A stretch of 64,000 nucleotides of DNA from Sipunculus nudus. Taxonomy: Eukaryota > Annelida > Sipuncula > Golfingiida > Sipunculidae. Positions 1 to 11,800 of this stretch are shown one piece after another. The notes under the pieces are model-generated. The model was not told the DNA's origin and made no database searches. It worked only from the letters and a program-made list of their open reading frames with translations. Location of the stretch: assembly GCA_026874595.1 (NCBI GenBank), contig CM049306.1, positions 26,217,519 through 26,281,518 on the forward strand, read 5' to 3'. A program made the position numbers and the translations under genes. Each line of letters starts with the position of its first letter. Positions within the stretch are counted from its first letter, which is position 1.

Positions 1-315
1 GCAGAGATCGACCCTGGCAGTCCAGGCAGCACTGTCAACCTGTACCGAGCAGACAGCAGCAGCTTTGCCACGTGGACGGTCATGGACTGTGACATCAGTG
101 GACGTAAAGCCGTCTGTCAGACAGACAGAGGGGGTACTTACATAGCCATCCGTGACAGTAAAGTACCTGTGATCGTGGGTATCGTTGCAGCCCTGGTAGT
201 GTTAGTGGCCATCATAGCAGGAACTGCAGTGTACTGCCGCAGGAACCCCGATAAGCTGACCAACGTCCGTAATTGTTTCAGACAGGCTTCCAGTTCCATG
301 CAAGGACAAGTGTAG
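1..315 (+). CDS. Last exon of a single-pass membrane protein (possibly DD3-3-like), 5' part outside window
   Basis: Open frame from base 1 to a TAG at 313-315, 104 codons visible. The ectodomain end (residues 1-57) has two cysteines in WTVMDCDISGRKAVCQTDRG. A hydrophobic helix follows (PVIVGIVAALVVLVAIIAG), then a basic stop-transfer YCRRNPDKL and a short cytoplasmic tail of about 30 residues ending SSSMQGQV. This is the layout of a type I membrane protein, with the N-terminal ectodomain upstream of the window. The segment STVNLYRAD...GGTYIAI and the RNPDK after the helix remind me of invertebrate homologues of Dictyostelium protein DD3-3, but that is memory-based and weak. There is no methionine that must be a start: the frame is already open at base 1. 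The first AATAAA downstream is at about 762. Confidence 0.75.
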   Translation, partial: AEIDPGSPGSTVNLYRADSSSFATWTVMDCDISGRKAVCQTDRGGTYIAIRDSKVPVIVGIVAALVVLVAIIAGTAVYCRRNPDKLTNVRNCFRQASSSMQGQV

Positions 316-829
316 TGTTTGTACAAGTAATTATGTTTGGTTAAAGAGCATTACAAATACAGAAAACAACATTCTTATATATATATTCTTGTAGAATCTT
401 TACAATCTTAATTACTGACATCATTCCATCTTGCCTGAATACAATGAAGAATCAAGAAAACAAATTTCTGTCTTTTGTTCTACAGTATAAATAGTTCACG
501 ATTAAATGCTTCTTAATTCATAACTTATAGATATGGATAATATATGTATTTAATCTTTAATGCCAAATAACATGACATTACACTGTGACGTTCTTTAAGG
601 ATGTAAACTTTGAAGTTCATCCATCAGTGCCCAATGTCTTCTTTTGCAATTGACCAAGAAGTGAATGATGAACTATCGGTTAGGCTGTTTCATTATGGAA
701 CATGATCACGAAGCAGTCCTTAATATATTTTATTAAATTTGTCTGCTGGCCAGATTGCCGAATAAAAATTTTTTAAAAAATATTTATTATAACTGTATGA
801 ACTTTTTTAAAAGTACATTATTTAGTAAT
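316..829. other. 3' untranslated/downstream sequence of the membrane protein gene
   Basis: AT-rich sequence with no coding potential. An AATAAA at about 762-767 could be the polyadenylation signal of the gene that ends at 315. No repeat is recognised here. Confidence 0.4.
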
Positions 830-975
830 GTATTTTTATGGTCGTTGAGTGAATGAGGGGAGATGTATTTTTTTATGGTTGTTGAGATTTGCAAGCATAG
901 TGCATGAGGGGAGATGTGTGTATTTTTTTATGGTCATTGAGATTTGCAAGCACAGTGATTGCGGGGAGATGTGTG
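830..975. repeat. Degenerate tandem repeat, about 55 bp unit, 2.5 copies
   Basis: Three successive copies of a block that begins ATTTTTTTATGGT(C/T)(G/A)TTGAG and ends GGGGAGATGTG. The second and third share the middle GATTTGCAAGCA. The rest of 976-2067 is AT-rich and shows no gene or recognised element apart from a short GT run near 1400. Confidence 0.7.
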
Positions 976-2069
976 TTAGGAGATTCAGCAGCACTCTTAA
1001 GCCTCCATCTACAGTACTGAGGGAGCTAGGCTCATAGCGGCTGATGATTGTATGTCAGTATCGATATTTGGACAAGGTTTTTATTTTTTAATTGGGTAAT
1101 GGTTCCTAGGTGCCCCGGACTACACAACCATCAACCACGAGTGTTTTTCTTCTGTTTTTTTATCTGCCCGGCGTGAATGTGCCCGATCCAAAATACGGTT
1201 GATTTTCCAAGACGGACCTTCCAAAGTAATAGTCAGGTTATTATTTTTTTTTACCTCGACTTTTAAGATGGTGATGGGCGGGAGGCTTCTTGTGATTACT
1301 GAACGACTGCACACCTCGAGTTATCATTCATATGTAAGGTCACAAACAAAGCAAGATATCCTGGCTTATAAATATTTCCCCGGATCACTGTGAGTAGGCT
1401 TGTGTGTGTGTGTAGCATCAAATAATGTTGTTTTGTGCTCTTGTTTGATCCCTCCACAGAAATTATTGTGTTCAGAATAAAATGTTTTCATGCATTCGCA
1501 AGTGTATCATTGAAAATTTATAAAGCTAAACTTACGTGTTAATTTGTTCATATGTACCATTTAAAGAATTTTAACACAGTTCAGTATCTTATCTGTAGGT
1601 ATTCAACGGTTTTTGAAGTTTGTCTTTTGAGGAGTGATTAATTAAAATAAATCTGCGCCCCTTTATTTAAAATGGTTTTGGTCGTAGAGTACGTAGAACA
1701 TTTTGATACAGAACACAAGATATTTTCAGACTGAAAATGAGGTCTAGCAATATCAGCATTTTGACGGACAACAAAGTAAGCCACCAGGTATTACAATTCT
1801 TAACGCTTGGAACGTTTTTAGTTTTAAGTATATAAACTTACCATGGTGCCCAGCTAATCCTTGTAATTAATATTATATCGCAACGTTATAAACTGGGTCT
1901 TTGAAAGATAATTTTCAATAAAAAGTGTTATTATCAAACATCATATACCTCTGAGTATACTTTAGCGCTGTGCACTTCCAAAATATGTGCTTCAACAGAG
2001 GATAGTTCAAGATAGCTATTCACCTGCCTTTTCTGTTAAATTTATGTGCTTTCTAACTAAATCTGCATA

Positions 2070-2498
2070 TACTGTGGTTGGCTTCATATTCGCGAGGCTG
2101 AAATTTCGCGATTTCTCCATTTTTAATGTTTCGCAAGGGTTTCATTTTCGCGATCTCACAAGAACCTTTATCAAATATTTGATAAAGCCATATTTATGTG
2201 TATTATAAAATGAGAAGAAGTCATGAGTTGGTGATATTCTTCTCATATAACGATGGGCCCGTACACACAGCAAAGGTAGTTTAGTTTAAATTTAAGGGAA
2301 CGTTTTCCCTATCCTGCATGAATGTAACTTATTATAAAATTTTTCACTGTTCAAAACTTATCCCATACAAGTATTGACTACACTAAGTAAGAAGGATATT
2401 TTGCCAATTTTTCCCCGCGGGTTTCATTTTCGCGATTATTTCCCATTCGCGAATATCGCGAAATTAAAACCCTCGCGAACAAAAAGGCAACCACAGTA
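2070..2498. mobile_element. MITE with CGCGAA-rich terminal inverted repeats, TA target duplication
   Basis: The left end TACTGTGGTTGGC and right end GCAACCACAGTA are inverted copies. The inverted repeat continues inward for about 40 bp through TTCGCGAGG and AATTTCGCGA motifs. TA dinucleotides flank both ends (2068-2069 and 2499-2500), as expected for a Tc1/mariner-type target. No transposase frame is present, so it is non-autonomous. The many CGCGAA motifs survive in an otherwise CpG-poor region. Confidence 0.75.
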
Positions 2499-2586
2499 TA
2501 TTTATGAACATACATATTAATTTCAGTTAAGAAAAGTTCTTATAACGTGGTGGTGGATGTACGAGCTCTTTTATCTAAAAGGCGCA

Positions 2587-3532
2587 AAAGCTGTACATGA
2601 ACCAATCATGTTGACAAACCATGTAACCTAAAGCTGTACATGAACCAATCATGTTGACAAACCATGTAACCTAAAGCTGTACATGAACCAATCATGTTGA
2701 CAAACCATGTAACCTAAAGCTGTACATGAACCAATCATGTTGACAAACCATGTAACCTAAAGCTGTACATGAACCAATCATGTTGACAAACCATGTAACC
2801 TAAAGCTGTACATGAACCAATCATGTTGACAAACCATGTAACCTAAAGCTATACATGAACCAATCATGTTGACAAACCATGTAACCTAAAGCTGTACATG
2901 AACCAATCATGTTGACAAACCATGTAACCTAAAGCTGTACATGAACCAATCATGTTGACAAACCATGTAACCTAAAGCTGTACATGAACCAATCATGTTG
3001 ACAAACCATGTAACCTAAAGCTGTACATGAACCAATCATGTTGACAAACCATGTAACCTAAAGCTGTACATGAACCAATCATGTTGACAAACCATGTAAC
3101 CTAAAGCTGTACATGAACCAATCATGTTGACAAACCATGTAACCTAAAGCTGTACATGAACCAATCATGTTGACAAACCATGTAACCTAAAGCTGTACAT
3201 GAACCAATCATGTTGACAAACCATGTAACCTAAAGCTGTACATGAACCAATCATGTTGACAAACCATGTAACCTAAAGCTGTACATGAACCAATCATGTT
3301 GACAAACCATGTAACCTAAAGCTGTACATGAACCAATCATGTTGACAAACCATGTAACCTAAAGCTGTACATGAACCAATCATGTTGACAAACCATGTAA
3401 CCTAAAGCTGTACATGAACCAATCATGTTGACAAACCATGTAACCTAAAGCTGTACATGAACCAATCATGTTGACAAACCATGTAACCTAAAGCTGTACA
3501 TGAACCAATCATGTTGACAAACCATGTAACCT
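2587..3532. repeat. Satellite: 43 bp unit, 22 tandem copies
   Basis: The unit starts AAAGCTGTACATG and ends CCATGTAACCT. The array is 946 bp, exactly 22 units, and nearly identical throughout: I see a single substitution (GCTGTAC to GCTATAC near 2849). Each unit has an outer ACATG...CATGT inverted pair. Such homogeneity indicates very recent amplification or conversion, or assembly stuttering. It has no open frame of note, since 43 is not a multiple of three. Confidence 0.97.
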
Positions 3533-4080
3533 TAAGTGTTTTGGTTGTATATTTGTGCAGTAGCTGAAAAGCCACGCTTTTGCAAAACTCTGGTTTGTTT
3601 GACTTTCCACAGGATGTCCTTGTTGAATGTGGTTGGATTATTTTGGCGGGCTACTCACATGCTATAAACATGTGGCTATAAACAAAACAAACTTCCTGTG
3701 TGCGGTGGTAACGGCGCCTAGATTTATGAAAATAAAGGTTTAAGGAATTATTTTTAGTTAAGTAAACATATATCAAATACCAGAATATCAAATGGAAAAT
3801 TTGAATACAACTCCAATAAAAAGAACTGAGTGGCCCTATTTTCATCGGGACGTCACTGTACATTTTTTTCACACATCTATTTTAGTTTTAATCATACGAG
3901 TCGTGAACCAGCCGCTTGAGAGTGATATGAAATGGTCTAACGTAAAATTTCACTTATCAAAAAGTAGGGTCATTCAATTAAGGTTAGCGTCCTGACTATT
4001 TATACCCGAGTGCATAGAGTTAATTTAAATTCACTTAATTGAAGTCTGTATGGATTATCAAAATGGTGGCCTTGTAGGTC

Positions 4081-4319
4081 AGGGTGGGCACAGAGCAAAG
4101 AACTGTAATCAGACAAATGAGAGCGTGGTATCGCATTGTGCATAAGGTTCCAAATATTAAACATGCGACACCTGCTGCGCTCTCCTTGGTCCAATTCTTG
4201 GCCCTGTGCCAGAAACGGTGTAATCAGACAAAAGCAGGTTTAAAATCTGGAGCTGGATGCACAATGCAATACCATGTTCTCCGTGGTCTGACTACAATTC
4301 TTAGCGATGTTCCCACCCT
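4081..4319. mobile_element. Short TIR element (MITE), about 240 bp
   Basis: The left end AGGGTGGGCACAGAGC...AATCAGAC and the right end GTCTGAC...TTCCCACCCT pair as an imperfect inverted repeat of about 34 bp. A second partial copy of the subterminal motif (CTGTGCCAGAAACGGTG, then TAATCAGAC) lies inside at about 4204-4229. No target duplication is clear and no protein is encoded. Confidence 0.5.
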
Positions 4320-4450
4320 GGTGGTGTGACCCAGAGGACCTGGTTATATAAACCAGCGGTTAAAACAAAAGGAGATCTGGGACGACTGCAGTGTACCGTG
4401 AGAAATCAGTCTACATTTTACAACATATCATTATGGCGGTCAAAGTCATT

Positions 4451-4664
4451 GGTCACATTCAAAAACAGCCTCAATTGACAGCAGCTGATTGGATGATGCC
4501 ATGTAAGCATTCTAAAAAATATAACTAGCTAAAACAAAGACGGCTACTCAAAGAGGGGGTCACATTCAAAAACAGCCTCAATTGACAGCAGCTGATTGGA
4601 TGATGCCATGTAAGCATTCTAAAAAATATAACTAGCTAAAACAAAGACGGCTACTCAAAGAGGG
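4451..4664. repeat. Perfect two-copy tandem duplication, 107 bp unit
   Basis: The block beginning GGTCACATTCAAAAACAGCC and ending CTACTCAAAGAGGG occurs at 4451-4557 and again at 4558-4664 with no visible difference. Unit content is not recognised. Confidence 0.95.
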
Positions 4665-5095
4665 ACACATCATATCTGCCAGATCGTTGTGAAGAGACTA
4701 AAAAACAGCCAAACATAAATTCCGTGTGTAAATAGAACTGGAGCGAACGTGTTGGAAGATTTAGTGCGACCAGCGAGTCGGCTTATAAAAGTGTCCTTCA
4801 TATATCCCATGGACACCCTACCCCAACGTGGATCCGCTTTTGTGTAATCAAAATATTTCAAATTTTAGTTCCATATTTACTGGCATAGTTCTGAGGTGAG
4901 GAATGATCATGACTCGTTACTTCATGTTAATTAAGTGGGAATGTCGACTGTTTTACGTACATGATGCACTTTTATAGGGTTTACATTTCGCATAAAATGC
5001 TGAAGCACTTGTACAAAAACTAATTAAAACCATCCACTAGTACCTTTTAATCTACCCTACATGGTAAATACCCCAGACGGCACGGAGGATATTCG

Positions 5096-5204
5096 ATGGC
5101 GTCAGTTGCCTCTTCAACACGCTCTTCAAAAGAAGGCACTGGGGCTGCAGCACCTGCCGTCTGTTGGAGTGACTATTTGGCGTCTATTCACGTGTTTAGT
5201 CTGG
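5096..5204 (+). CDS. Possible first coding exon (weak candidate)
   Basis: An ATG in good context (TTCGATGGC) opens 36 codons, MASVASSTRSSKEGTG then AAAPAVCWSDYLASIHVFSL, and reaches a consensus donor (TGG|GTATGT) at 5205. Read through the donor, it stops at 5212. The surrounding 5050-5560 is richer in CpG than its flanks and holds two ETS-like CCGGAAG motifs (5331 and 5402, minus strand). No later + strand exon was found, so this may be a chance open frame in a promoter-like patch. Confidence 0.25.
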
Positions 5205-5212
5205 GTATGTAA

Positions 5213-6289
5213 GAAGTATATATAGTCTGGTCTCTCCTCTTAAATTGACTGCATAAACCTAACCGTTAATATGAAGAGGGAACAAATCTATTCATCTGAA
5301 AGTTTTGGGTACCAGCATGTTCGAGGAGTACTTCCGGGTCACCGTTTCGTTAATATTAATTTGAATGAAGAAACAAGTCTATAACAATAAATCATATTTC
5401 CGCTTCCGGTTTCATCATAAAACACGGATCCTGAATGGCATACGAATTTTCATTGATTTTTGTTAGTTTTATAAACAACCGCAAGGTGGCGCTGGGTGTT
5501 CTCTCACGTTCCTTCTCTGGGGCGTCTGTGGTAGTCATACCTGTGCGCATTTTTCATCTTTATTTGTAGATTTTAAAGGTTAATAAAGGGTAGGTTTATA
5601 TTACATAACATATCGTTCACAATATTGATAAATGATAAAAATAAAATGAGACTATGTAGTCTGTTCCAACAGCTGGACGCTTTGCTTTTTCATGGGGTTT
5701 ATTTTGTGAATACTGTTAGTGTTAATTTATGTTGTTAATGTTATCATACTTCATAGACTGATTTAGATCTCTATTAAAATAAAAGAGACTATAAGTATTA
5801 GTAAGACTTCGGGGACATCGGCCATTTCTGCAATTCTGTTGTGAGAAGTACACAACTAACCTCTAGATATTTCGATCTCGCAGTTCTTTTTTTTTTAATT
5901 TTAATGGCGTACCCCGGTATAGATAAAAACATGACCGTGACTCCCGTGAGCTTATAACCCCTGCATAATTATAATTATTATTTATATGTCAAATGTTCTA
6001 CAACGTACAGGTATATATATATAGTATACATTATGAATTTATAATTTAATATACACACACCGGTTCAAGCAGAATCAAGGTTGAACATTTTTGCGGAGGT
6101 CCAGTAAAATGCAAAGAAAAAAAAATTATGATTCAAAGTACCAGCACTGTTTTTTTTTTGTTTTTTTTTTCTCTTTCAAACGGATGAAATACCTGTTCAT
6201 AACCTGTAGCCGTGTAGGCTGCATGGACACTGTATGATGACCCCCCCCCCCCCACACACACACATCAAACAGTCAAGAGCAGTACAGGG
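5213..6289. other. Non-coding, unassigned
   Basis: AT-rich apart from the CpG-containing stretch up to about 5560. Holds a short (TA)n near 6011, poly-T and poly-A tracts near 6118-6172 and a run of C at 6241-6253 followed by (CA)n. No gene seen. Confidence 0.4.
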
Positions 6290-6449
6290 GCCTGTTGCAA
6301 TAACATTTTACTGGACTTAAGCCCAGTTGGGGGCCTAAATACCATGATTACAATTGTGACGTCATAATGGTTACCATGGTGACACACAGATACCCCTGGG
6401 CTTAAGTCACCTACATGACTTAAGTCACCTTATTGCAACACACCCCTGT
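6284..6449. mobile_element. Short MITE with CAGGGG(C/T)... inverted ends and TA target
   Basis: The left end CAGGGGCCTGTTGCAATAA and the right end TTATTGCAACACACCCCTG are inverted copies, flanked by TA on both sides. Inner inverted segments ACTTAAGCCCAG and CTGGGCTTAAGT pair too, so the element can fold almost completely. It encodes no protein. Confidence 0.7.
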
Positions 6450-8520
6450 AGTCTAAATACCAGTACTTTTGCACAGACTGAGGACTTTATAAACAACGTC
6501 ATATATTTAATTGACTTGGTTTTTATATTTCGCTATCTGTCTGAAGAATATGACAGCATGTCCTTCACATGTAGTACTACAGAAAAATTAAAAATAATTA
6601 CAAAACAAATGAACTGAATGTGTGATATATTACTGAAGAGTACCTGAAAATAACATAACAAGAAACTATTGTTCATTTTCTATATTTAATATATTTTAAC
6701 ATATAACAAAAATTTCAGCAATAACTCATAGACATTTAACACACATGTAGAACTGTAAATATAAATCTGAGGTTAAAATTCTTCTGGTCTCAGGATGACA
6801 ACTCCATCAGATGGATCACTTGGTTTCATTAATGTATAGTTAATCACTCAACAATACATGTACAATCTGATATGTACTATATCTAACAGTAATTGTTAAA
6901 TATCACACAAATCTCAGACTTTTAACAAATGTATTTAACAACATGAAACGACACATACATGAACATATAGATAAGGTGATATGGATGTGATCACAGATAA
7001 AATGGCAAATAGCCCACCACAAATTTATGTTACGTGCATTATTAAAACTCTCTCTCTCTCTTTTTTTGTGCTACCAGTATGTTCACACATACTTAATACC
7101 CATTTTCACCCATATGTAATAAGAATCTTTCAAAGGACACAACACTAATATATGTATATCCGAATTACCAAGACTTCAATTTTACAGAATTATCAAAGAT
7201 CAGACATTAATTATTTTAAGTGTACTTATCCTGTGATGTTGTGATGATTGTTTTGTGAATAGCATTGTATGTTGAATAAGCTTTCCACCATCTTTATCAG
7301 GCCTTAAGTGACCAAGCATTTGTATTTTTCCAAATCACATAAAAATAAATGTGAGGTCATTACGGAAACCTTGGTCTCTGACGACAAAAAAATATGAAAC
7401 AAGTTCAAAAGCTTTTTACATTAAAGTTTACATTGAAAGTTTAAAAAAGTTTAACTTTGATTTCAAAGTAAAATTTCAATTTATTCTCTTATAAACCATG
7501 GAACAAAGCACTTTTCAAACATTGGTTTGTCAAAAGACATGATAAAATAAGACTTTAATATTTTAAAATAGTCAATATTAAATAAACTTATGAGTATGTA
7601 TACATATTTATGTTAGGAATTTAAAAAAAAAAGGTATTGCATATATTACACTCATTAAAATCTGAAAGACATTTTTAACAGATAACATTTCACTCATCTG
7701 CCTCAATTTTATTTGCTGCTTGGACTGTATTTTGCTCAAACAGATGCATAACATACCTATAAATATATGATCTATTAACTACCAAAACATCCCTATCCAT
7801 AGCACTATACTGCACAATCTGACAGGTGACACTGGACAACTGACAGTGCATCAAAGATGACCAAGTAATGGAGATGAAAATTTAATATACAGTTATTTTG
7901 TCAGGTAACAATCATTCCTTGTACAGATCAGCTAGTCTTGGTTATTTGATGATTATATGAAATGACTATAAACCTGTTGTGTTAAGAGTGTCACCCTGAG
8001 AAATCACACATCAAGCTCAGATAACAAAAATAATAAATATCATATCACATATCACAGGATAATAAGTAACAAATAAGTTGTATGTATACTGGTTTTTTGT
8101 GACTAGTCTAGGTGTATTTAAATAAATAATCATTATTTATAGATAAATAAATATATAGTACATTATCACAGTGGGTTAATTGTGAAGATACAGGACCCTT
8201 TATAAATAACCAATCAAATTAACTTTGAAGGAAATAAAGTGAAGAAAATGTAGAATTAAATCCTAAGAAATATTAAATTAACTCTTTTTATGAAATATTG
8301 CAATGAAAAATATCACCTTTTTCTTTTTCATAACCCTCATGAAGTTATGAAGTTATGAATTTGAATATTCGCTGTAATTGGTAGGCCTACTGAAACAGTA
8401 ATACCCTGTATAAGTACAATTATTAAATACAAAATAATGGCTGAAAAAAAGAGAGAAATTTTACAGTGGGGAAGAAGTATTTCATTAGCAAATTACTTAT
8501 GGAATGTAACAAGTTTTAAC
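6450..8520. other. AT-rich region downstream of the kinesin gene
   Basis: No coding signal on either strand and no repeat family recognised. Part may be distal 3' UTR of the kinesin gene: read on the minus strand it has several AATAAA motifs, one near 7710. Confidence 0.35.
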
Positions 8521-8526
8521 TTTATT
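8521..8526 (-). terminator. Candidate polyadenylation signal AATAAA for the distal kinesin isoform
   Basis: AATAAA on the minus strand about 170 bases after the stop codon of the distal last exon (8698). It is the first canonical signal after that stop. Usage cannot be shown from sequence alone. Confidence 0.4.
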
Positions 8527-8604
8527 TTTATGACTCATTAGGTCAATTTGATAGTGAAGACTTTGTGTTAGGTATTAATTTGATCATATTCAGTACAGGA
8601 TCCT

Positions 8605-8680
8605 GTGTTATAACTGTGGTGTTATAACTGTGGTGTTATAACTGAGGTGTTATAACTGTAGTGTTATAACTGTGGTGTTA
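8605..8680. repeat. 14 bp tandem repeat, about 5.4 copies, in the kinesin 3' UTR
   Basis: Unit GTGTTATAACTGTG with single-base variants. It lies 18 bases beyond the stop codon of the distal isoform, so it should be transcribed in its 3' UTR. Each unit contains the palindrome TTATAA. Confidence 0.9.
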
Positions 8681-8697
8681 ATCCAGTGTTTCTATTG

Positions 8698-8838
8698 TTA
8701 TGGACGTGGGGTGCTCTGAGTGACGTTCCGCTTGGCTTCCCCAAGCTGGACTTGACGTGCATTAGATCCAAACAATAATGTGCTGCCGGTTTCCTGCAGA
8801 TTGCTCTCTGCTGGACTTATGTTCACAAACATGGCTGC
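8698..8838 (-). CDS. Kinesin exon 18b: distal alternative last exon, end of motor domain
   Basis: Acceptor TTTTTCAG|GCAGCC at 8838, phase 0, 46 codons and TAA (8698-8700). Begins [20 protein letters not shown] and continues [14 protein letters not shown], the usual kinesin-14 last strand and helix (FVNISP...ET...L.FG..AR.V), then a 16-residue tail ending QSTPRP. It joins exon 17 (...GGDAK) in frame and is the closer match to kinesin-14 consensus of the two versions. Confidence 0.85.
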   Translation of the reverse strand, partial: AAMFVNISPAESNLQETGSTLLFGSNARQVQLGEAKRNVTQSTPRP

Positions 8839-11800
8839 CTGAAAAATTAAACAGCAGACGTGACAATTACATCACATTAACTGTTTTCATGATTATTATA
8901 TCAACTACTTTGTGAAGTAGGATGAAATGAAGGATCTCCAAAACACAAGACTCAAAAGAAAATGCCGTATTGAATTTAGCTGTACATTTGATGAAGTATT
9001 GTTTCAAACTTGGCATATTGTTCTGTAATTAAATATGATATTTCATTGATTTGGAATCAAATGGAATCTGTGGTCATGATGGGCAAATAAATATGCTGAT
9101 GATCTGGAATTTCACAAAAAAAATTTGATGGAAAGAGGCTTGTACAATAAGCAACATCATGCTGACAGTCTCTATTTACTTAAATGTATGGGCGAGTATA
9201 TACTGACTCTCCAATCCATAGAACTGTCTTGGCAGATGCTGAAATTACATCAACTACATGTTGTTGTAGTTCAAAGTTGATTAAAAAAACACACTTCACA
9301 GCCAAAAGGAATCCTGCATTTTTGTTCCTTTGAAAAGAAAAAATATTAATACATGTGATAATTAATATATATCCTATCATGTTATAGAGTGAAAACTGAG
9401 CTGATGAGGTGATGAGAGTATCACTCTAGTAGCCTGTGGTATCCCTTATGGTTGGTACTTTCAATGGTGTGCATTCTGTCTGGATACATGACAGACAAAG
9501 GGTTATTGCTATTGCTCAGCTGACTGTAGTCAGCTGAGCTATAAAGAATGAAAAATTAATTATATTGAAACACAATATGTACATACATATTCTTATATCC
9601 TGATATTTATTAAAATGAGATCCATTAGGGCGACTGAGTAAATCTTATCAACTGCTGATCTGAATTATTGCAAAGTTATTTTTTTAATAGATCGGCATCT
9701 GTAGTCTACGGGTAAGCCAGGAGGTCATCATTTTGAATCTTAGCCGAGGCGGTGAGATGTTTCATGGTTGGCCCCCACCCAGGGTGAGCGTTCTGCAGGC
9801 TGAATGGGAAGGTGATTGGGCATGGTTAACATGAGGATATAAAATGAGAGGCAGTGTGTGCCTTTAGGATTTAAAAAAAAATAAAAATTGAAAAGTTTTT
9901 GAAAGTGACATGAAAATGCCAGGTGTCAGTTTTGTGAAATCTAGTCATAATCATCTACATGCAGTGATATTTGATCTACTGAAACCTGGTGAATTCTCTT
10001 ACACAAAGTGAAAAAATGTGTTGATTAATCACACAGTGCAGCTGGTCAGAAAACGCTTGGTGAGGTCCAGACTGAATCTTTGAAAATCTGATTCCTTATC
10101 TGTTCAAAATTAATATTTCCACCCATAAAACTAAAATCCCAATTATTGATCCTGTGTTAAAAACAGATTCAGAGGTCAAATTCATCTCATGCAAAATTGC
10201 TTTCATCTATAACAACAAGACCACCACTAGGGGGAGCTGTGGGCTTGGGCTCCCAGGCATCTCGTGGGATTATCTGCTGGATAGACCCCTTGGATTTTTT
10301 ATCAGTCACAACCTGGCGGGCACCTTGACCAAACTTCACTGAATTCAATGTTTCTGTGAGATGATCATAGCTGGGGCTCACTGCTATCATCATGCAAACC
10401 TAAATGCACATTTTCAAGAAAAGGAAAATAAAAATAGAATATAATGTAAATGATAAAGCATATAAAATGTGATGACAAGATCAATGATTATGATAAACTA
10501 AACAATCCTACCATATATGCAGTATAAAAATAAGTATCAATGATGTAGCAGTATAAATATAGCAAAATCATATTAAACAAGTCACAAGCAGATAGATGCT
10601 TTTAAATAGGAAATATATAATGATGTAGCAAAAGTGTATACCGGTAATCATGATAAAGCAATATATGATATAGTACAAAATTTAAAATAATAGTGTCGCA
10701 AAAACACTATGATCAATGAAACAGAAGGAAGCAAGGCCTTCAAGCCTAATGCGAACCTTTGCAATAGAATATACATCAGGTAAAATGCTTCCATGTTGGA
10801 CCAAATTACTTTTCAAATACATGTGTGACATATATATGTACAATGCATGTAAACATTTTAAACCCGAGTATAAGCAACAATTACACCAACATCACTCCTG
10901 AAACACTGGCATGGATGTATAAACAAAAAATGATTGTAGGTGGCACCACCTGTCTTGTGTAGGAGAAAGCCATCGAAGATGTATGGACATGCAAAACTTC
11001 AGGCAGAAACTTCAAACCACTCTTGGACTATGTGCACAGATGCATGAAACCCAAAAACAATTGTAGGTTGCGCCACAAGTCTTATATACAACAAAACTAT
11101 CCTAGATGTTTGGACATGAATAATTTCAGGCTGATATGTAAATCACTCGTGAGAAATAAGCGGGGACATACACTGTGAAAAATTATTGTTGGTAGTGCCA
11201 CCAGTCTTGTGAACGACGAAGCTATCCGAGATGTATACATATGCCCAATTTCATGCTGATGTATCAAATCCCTCCTGAGAAAAAAGCAGGGACATACAAT
11301 ATGCAAAAATTTATTGTAGGTGGCGCCATCAGTGTTGCGTTCGAGAAAGCCATCAAAGATGCATGGACAGGCCAAAATTTCAGGCTGATACATCAAACTT
11401 CTTTTGAGTCAGGTGCACTGGGCTGACCAAGCTCAGCTAAGACAGGCAGTTGCCCCAAGTCAAGGGAAGCTAATTGCCAACTGCAGCCACTGCACTGAGT
11501 GAACTCTTGTACCTGGCTGCACTAAGTGAACCCTTGACCTGTTGGAAAATCTGATACAGTTGGCAGTCTGCCAAAGCTATAAATAGACCGAGACTAAAAC
11601 TTTGCCTGCTGCCAAATCTGAAAGAGTTGGCATTCTGCCCAGCTTTCAAAGATAGAGACAATATTTTGGCATGTTGCTAAATCTGTTTATACACACTGAA
11701 AGAAGTTTACTATAATGCTTTTGTCAAGCTGCATATTCATAAGATTTTTTTATCAAAATGTTTAGAATAATAACAGATGCCTATTGAAAGCATAAAATAA

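Noticed and set aside
2587-3532. CRISPR-like array
   Set aside because: Units are contiguous with no unique spacers; the genome is eukaryotic with introns. It is an ordinary satellite.
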